Shown here: one piece after another, positions 20,396 through 23,627 of the stretch
Layout: every line of letters starts with the position of its first letter
Numbering within the stretch: position 1 is the stretch's first letter
NCBI GenBank assembly: GCA_025201705.1
Contig: MU617022.1
Coordinates: 1-23,627, forward strand
DNA: 23,627 nucleotides
Source of the DNA: Dissophora ornata
Lineage: Eukaryota > Mortierellomycota > Mortierellomycetes > Mortierellales > Mortierellaceae
Direction: 5' to 3'
Notes under the pieces: model-generated
Databases searched by the model: none
Seen by the model: the letters and a program-made list of their open reading frames with translations, nothing else
What the model was told of the DNA's origin: nothing
Translations under genes and position numbers: made by a program

Positions 20396-21010
20396 CAGAC
20401 TCGTAGAAAGGCGCGAGATGAGGAATACAGACTGATTGCCAATTGTCTCCTCAAGCTGATCGATGGATCAACAGGCGCCAAGAGAGTGGAAGGTAACAAA
20501 GTGGTGATCGGTGTGGGTCTTGGAAAGTTTTCAACAAAGACAAGACTGTCCTCCTTGCACGAGTCGTTCCAGTCGTTTTTTGTTCAAAAAGTGCGTAGTT
20601 GACTAGTCTACGATTGCTGGTTCACGATCTCTATCGATGGCACGGCGTGGTGATTAACTTTGCATTGAGTTTTTTTTTCTGCCTCTCTCTAGGCCAGATC
20701 CCTTGGATATATCGTTGTCGGTGTGAACGAATACTACACGTCCAAAAAGTGCCCCGTTTGCGAGGAGTTTGTTGGTCAGGTTGACATCCGACGACTTTAT
20801 TGTTCAAACTGCAAGACATACATGCACCGCGACATCATGGCCGGCCACAACATGTGCAATGCCATTCGAGGACATCTGCTCAACCAACAGCGGCCACTCT
20901 ATCTCCAGCCAAAAGACATAAACGGGACATTCCCCTGGATGCAAAATGCAAGTCCCGGTGGAGTCAAACGAAAGGCACCTGTCGAGTGGATGGACACTGG
21001 CCGTGGATAG
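20396..21010 (+). pseudogene. Fanzor-type (eukaryotic TnpB-like) nuclease, C-terminal region, 5'-truncated
   Basis: Two in-phase exons, 20396-20590 and 20693-21010, flank a 102 bp GT-AG intron with TGATTAACT as branch point. Exon A reads RRKARDEEYRLIANCLLKL, then KVVIGVGLGKFS and SSLHESFQSFFVQ. Exon B reads ARSLGYIVVGVNEYYTSKKC. It then has a four-cysteine zinc ribbon (C-P-V-C, and C-S-N-C 17-20 residues later) and YMHRDIMAGHNMCN, matching the RuvC-III motif D-x-x-A-x-x-N of TnpB and Fanzor. The tail runs to KRKAPVEWMDTGRG-stop. These enzymes are RNA-guided DNA nucleases carried by transposons. The RuvC-I aspartate and the N-terminal lobes are absent. Upstream, 20172-20395 has fitting text in shifting frames (LAETLYEVPLVVPRGYARG, then a stop), so the gene appears broken. 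Family call good; activity very unlikely. Confidence 0.75.
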
Positions 21011-21026
21011 TAGACATTTATAGTAA
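20948..21026 (+). other. 3' terminal block shared with 8473-8556; possible guide-RNA region
   Basis: This block spans the last 20 codons, the stop and about 16 bases beyond, and is the only part conserved in the second copy. In TnpB and Fanzor systems the guide (omega) RNA usually overlaps the gene 3' end and extends past it. That this block is such an RNA scaffold is inference only. Confidence 0.3.
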
Positions 21027-21100
21027 TTTAGTATAGACACTTTGTGTATAAGCAAAAACATGTGTCGAGTTTTGATTCCGGGAGGGGTCTGCGAGTATCG

Positions 21101-21160
21101 TCGTTTCGGTGACGTAAGTGTCATCGGCAACGTAAATCGTCATTTCGGTGACGTAATTCT
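21101..21160. repeat. Three imperfect ~20 bp repeats with TGACGTAA
   Basis: Units begin at 21101 (TCGTTTCGGTGACGTAAGTG), 21121 (TCATCGGCAACGTAAATCG) and 21140 (TCATTTCGGTGACGTAATTC). Two hold TGACGTAA, a CREB/ATF-type half-site. On the minus strand they read as a 7-residue repeat (YVTEMTI, YVADDT, YVTETTI). They lie about 90 bp downstream of the Fanzor stop. Confidence 0.6.
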
Positions 21161-21940
21161 CGCGCCCATTGTCGTACGTCCTTTCATCCTCTACCGTTGC
21201 CACCACTCCCACGCCTATTCTTTGTCACTCCATCATCCTTCTTATCATCACACGCGTATGATGCTTGTCAAACCAGACTGACGCTCAGTTGCCGTCCCAG
21301 GCAGGCCGCGTGATTTGCGCCTTGACCCTCTTCCTTCCTTACTTTCTACACCACCTCCCTTCACCGTCTCTCTTTTGCATTCAATTCTCGCATCATACCA
21401 ACCACATCGACAAACGCATCAATCATCTCATTGTATCATCGGCTACGATCCAGCACCTCATTTCATCTTCGAGGCTTTTTTCGTTACGTGACCAATTATT
21501 GCGGATCGGTAAGTGATCAACCTGACTTCTTTTCTCGTAGTTTTTTTTTCTTACTTTCGTTTCTTTCACGTTCACTCTCTTTGCGCTGCATTTCATCTTT
21601 CTCTCTGTGCCTTCTATGCACCGATTCTTTCAGTTCAGTACGGAGCAAGGAGATGGAAAGAGGATGTGATAGAGATGGCGTTGGACGTGTTGACGCTTCT
21701 GTGTATTCGTGTCGTTCTGTCGTGTAGTGTTTCGCTGGTGCGTTCAATGTTTTTATCAATGACTTCATTCGTTGTATTTCATCTTTGGTGGACTTGGTGA
21801 GGGTGTCATGGAGATTGCGGGCTTCATCTTTATATCTCTCGTCTGGGCTGATTGGCAGGAACAGAGATGGACCTTCAAGTGATTACAACACAGCGTGAAG
21901 GTCTATATTAAAGGTGTTTTGCGTTATCTCCTATCCTTGT
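21161..21940. other. No supported gene; pyrimidine-rich region with an intron-like segment
   Basis: The + strand is C/T-rich with many short Ser/Leu/Phe ORFs that look like noise. A segment starting GTAAGT at 21510 and ending CTCGTAG at 21540 resembles a very short intron, but no coding exons flank it. It could be old leader or promoter DNA. Confidence 0.35.
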
Positions 21941-22080
21941 ACTCTTCTGGGCTGCTGGCAGGAAGAGATGTCCATCCGGGTACACTGGGCTGCTGGCAGG
22001 TGAACCCAAGGTAGGTCGGATGCACTGGGTGATTTGCAGGTGCATCCAATTTTTTATAGTAAGTTATGGGTTGCTGGCGA
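21843..22080. repeat. Degenerate ~40 bp tandem repeat
   Basis: A 16 bp core, CTGGGCTGCTGGCAGG, occurs perfectly at 21947-21962 and 21985-22000. Degenerate versions are at 22025-22040 (CTGGGTGATTTGCAGG), about 22066-22078 (TGGGTTGCTGGC) and, more distant, 21843-21859 (CTGGGCTGATTGGCAGG). Spacing is 38-41 bp. Between cores, GATGTCCATCC and GGTGCATCCA-like words also recur. Confidence 0.65.
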
Positions 22081-22087
22081 TTGACAA

Positions 22088-22357
22088 GTGAATTCAATGA
22101 GTTCATTGCTTATGTCTAAATTCATTGCTATTTTCCTCCGAATGACAATTCACATCAGAGCAACAATGATTTCTGCTCCATCATACGCCGGAACCGTTGC
22201 AATCCTTCCTGAGGACATTATTGTCCTTGCCTATTTCAGGACCACCAAGATATCGGAATGGAGTTTGGAAGATTTCCTTACCTCCACGGGACTCCCTGAG
22301 CTAGAGTTTATGTCGGGCCTGAAGGATATCGCACGGATCAAACGTTTGCCTTCCTGA
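22088..22357 (+). other. Unassigned 89-codon ORF
   Basis: An ATG-started frame with plausible composition (ILPEDIIVLAYFRTTKISEW, then FLTSTGLPELEFMSGLKD) ends at TGA 22355-22357. It overlaps the end of the opposing Harbinger-like ORF by 20 bp. It has no recognisable domain and could be chance or a remnant. Confidence 0.2.
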
Positions 22358-22580
22358 ACCTCGTCCGAAACTGCGCATCAGTATATCGGCTGAACTTGTG
22401 GGTGTAAAAGTGGTCGTCGCGTGGAGCGACAGTCTTTCGGGCGAGGTAACGCGAGCTCAACACACGGATATACTCGTCCATGTACAGTCGCTCCCTTTCC
22501 TTGTTCCCCACGGCGATAGATAACATTAGAAGCTGAGTGAGAGTTTCAAGGTACTCTTGACGTTCTGAAAATCTGGGCAT
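22338..22580 (-). mobile_element. N-terminal fragment of a Harbinger/PIF-like transposase
   Basis: On the minus strand an ATG at 22580 opens MPRFSERQEYLETLTQLLML, continues with MDEYIRVLSSRYLARK and ends YTDAQFRTRFRKANV-stop, 80 codons. The segment ERxxYLETLTQLLML plus the closing FRTRFR resembles the region just before the conserved FRM(S)xxxF motif at the start of PIF/Harbinger nucleases. The catalytic DDE part is missing. The text after FRTRFR is not recognisable, so the element is truncated. The family call is from memory of this motif pattern and could be wrong; a fungal-specific conserved protein is the alternative. Confidence 0.35.
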
Positions 22581-22659
22581 GGTGGTTGGAAAGGGGAGAA
22601 GGCAGGAGAGAAAGGAGGAGAGGAGGAGAGTACATGCTAAGTTAATGGTTGCGGACTCG

Positions 22660-23020
22660 TTTTACACAGCTGAAAGGGATAGGGGCCGCAGCTAGAAAAA
22701 GGACCAATCAGCAGCTGCCGTGCCTTTTTGGCACAGTTCTTAGTTTATGCGGCCCCACGCGGCCAGAATTGGCCCTGGCGCTCCAGAAAATAGATTTATT
22801 GGCGGCCTTCGTCGCCCCTGTCGACTGGTAATTGCCCCATCCCGGTAGCACACCTGCAGCTTGCTCTACAGCCAGTTTTGCCTTAATAAGGAAATCGGCA
22901 CGATATTTCGAAAAAACCGTGCCATCAAACCGTGCCATCAAATCGTGCCGTGCCTCTCCAAAAAATAAACGTGCCAACCTCCGAAATTTGAAAGGGGTCG
23001 ACCGTCTCACACGAACAATC
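22660..23020. repeat. Candidate interspersed repeat with nested hairpins and 13 bp tandem units
   Basis: The 9 bp GGGGCCGCA at 22682-22690 is perfectly inverted at 22748-22756 (TGCGGCCCC). Between them GTGCC-TTTTT-GGCAC (22720-22734) is a second perfect hairpin. Further right, CCGTGCCATCAAA occurs at 22917-22929 and 22930-22942, followed by a partial copy (TCGTGCCGTGCC). The minus strand is open for 104 codons through most of the segment, without a recognisable domain. Composition is GC-richer than the flanks. I infer a non-autonomous mobile element or its remnant; no target-site duplication was identified. Confidence 0.4.
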
Positions 23021-23223
23021 AATTGAACCTGAATCTAAAAAAAAAAAAAATATTCCCCTGCGACTTTCTGACGAGGACTCTATACACACACATTATACGC
23101 GTTAATCGGCCATTCCAGCAGCATGTCAGCCCAGTTATTGAGCAAGAACTGGTATTGAGGTACTGGGAGTGGGGATGGCGATATGGAATGGACGGGATAG
23201 AGGAGGAGGGGGGGGGGAAATAC

Positions 23224-23608
23224 CTATCGGGTTTTCGCGGGAGACGAGGCTTGTGCTCCATTGCTTCGCCTGCGGTTGGCGGAATTCCTATCAGCTCTGG
23301 CTCCGGCGTGCCTGTTGGAGTCTTGGAGTATCTTCAAGATTGTCCTTGTCCATGTTCATGTCTAACGTCGGTGTTCGTGCATATTTGTCTACTAGTGCCT
23401 CCGCTGCACGCGCCGCCGCCGCCGACGAAGACTCAGCAGGCCATTCGTTGCCTAGCTGTGTAGGAAATGGACTCCCTGCAGCTCCTGTTCCCACTCTTTC
23501 TGGTGACGCTGTCGACATGGTGCTCGAGGCGACCAATTGCTGGCAAAGGGTGTTCTCAGTCCGTCTTCGCTTTGTAGGGGTTGTAGGGGTTGATGGGTCA
23601 ACTACCAT
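23224..23608 (-). CDS. Unidentified protein, N-terminal part, low-complexity (partial, frame unresolved)
   Basis: On the minus strand an ATG at 23608 opens MVVDPSTPTTPTKRRRTENT, with a nuclear-localisation-like KRRR, a Ser/Ala stretch and a charged piece (MDKDNLEDTPRLQQ); the frame ends at a TGA about 23291. A second frame from about 23321 reads TPEPELIGIPPTAGEAMEHK and ends LPRKPD followed by AG|GTATTT, a good donor at 23223. The two pieces are in different frames. A ~97 bp intron (GTGCAG to CCAACAG) would join them, but it would discard text that looks coding; a frameshift is the alternative. The next exon was not found before the repeat at 23020. The frame also stays open upstream of the ATG towards the edge. 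Function unknown. Confidence 0.4.
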
Positions 23609-23627
23609 AGTGCGCACGTAACACTAT

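Noticed and set aside
22708..23022. 104-codon minus-strand ORF as a gene
   Set aside because: It spans hairpins and 13 bp tandem repeats and has no recognisable domain; treated as part of a repeat segment.
1..23627. tRNA or rRNA genes
   Set aside because: No stretch showed the tRNA A and B box pattern with matching acceptor stems, or rRNA core sequences, on reading both strands by eye; a tRNAscan run would be needed to exclude a diverged one.

Overview
The window looks like nuclear DNA of an early-diverging filamentous fungus. A Mortierella-type (Mortierellomycota) genome is my best guess. The grounds are: many short spliceosomal introns of about 90-130 bp with GT..AG ends and CTAAC/CTGAT-like branch points; eukaryote-only genes (DUS3, a RING+SPRY protein, an F-box protein, GNA1); long A/T homopolymers and GA, GT and CAG microsatellites; and fragments of eukaryotic mobile elements. 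The taxon is inference; no rRNA or other marker is present.

Left part (1-9240). The window opens inside the last exon of a glucosamine-6-phosphate N-acetyltransferase gene (GNA1, + strand), which carries an unusual Gln/Pro repeat tail. Convergent to it is a large multi-exon RSPRY1-like SPRY+RING gene (- strand, 810 to at least 5074). I could splice seven 3' exons with consistent phases; its 5' exons are unresolved and may include an in-frame stop. From about 5.7 to 9.2 kb I find no convincing intact gene. This stretch holds decayed coding-like pieces, a short local duplication, a 3' scrap of a Fanzor-type gene (8473-8556, -) and a possible JmjC-like fossil.

Centre (9285-16292). Two well-supported genes are convergent. 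The first is a 1196-residue EXD3/Mut-7-like 3'-5' exonuclease (+, four exons), with DEDDy residues D922, E924, D1043, Y1174 and D1178. The second is tRNA-dihydrouridine synthase 3 (DUS3, -, eight exons, 663 residues), with two N-terminal zinc fingers and the NMGCP catalytic cysteine. All exon phases in both close exactly.

Right part (16.3-23.6 kb). This is accessory territory: unassigned ORF pieces, the 3' exons of a cysteine-rich probably secreted protein (-), an F-box/LRR gene (-, 354 residues), a 5'-truncated Fanzor (eukaryotic TnpB-like, RNA-guided nuclease family) C-terminal region (+, 20396-21010), several short repeat arrays, a Harbinger-like transposase N-terminal fragment (-), a repeat-rich segment with nested hairpins, and the start of an unidentified gene (-) at the right edge.

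The genes do not form one pathway; fungal genes here are independent units. The most notable content is the Fanzor-type remnant, whose 3' end shares about 80 bp with the second copy 12.5 kb away. The shared block runs past the stop codon, the place where TnpB/Fanzor guide RNAs usually lie.
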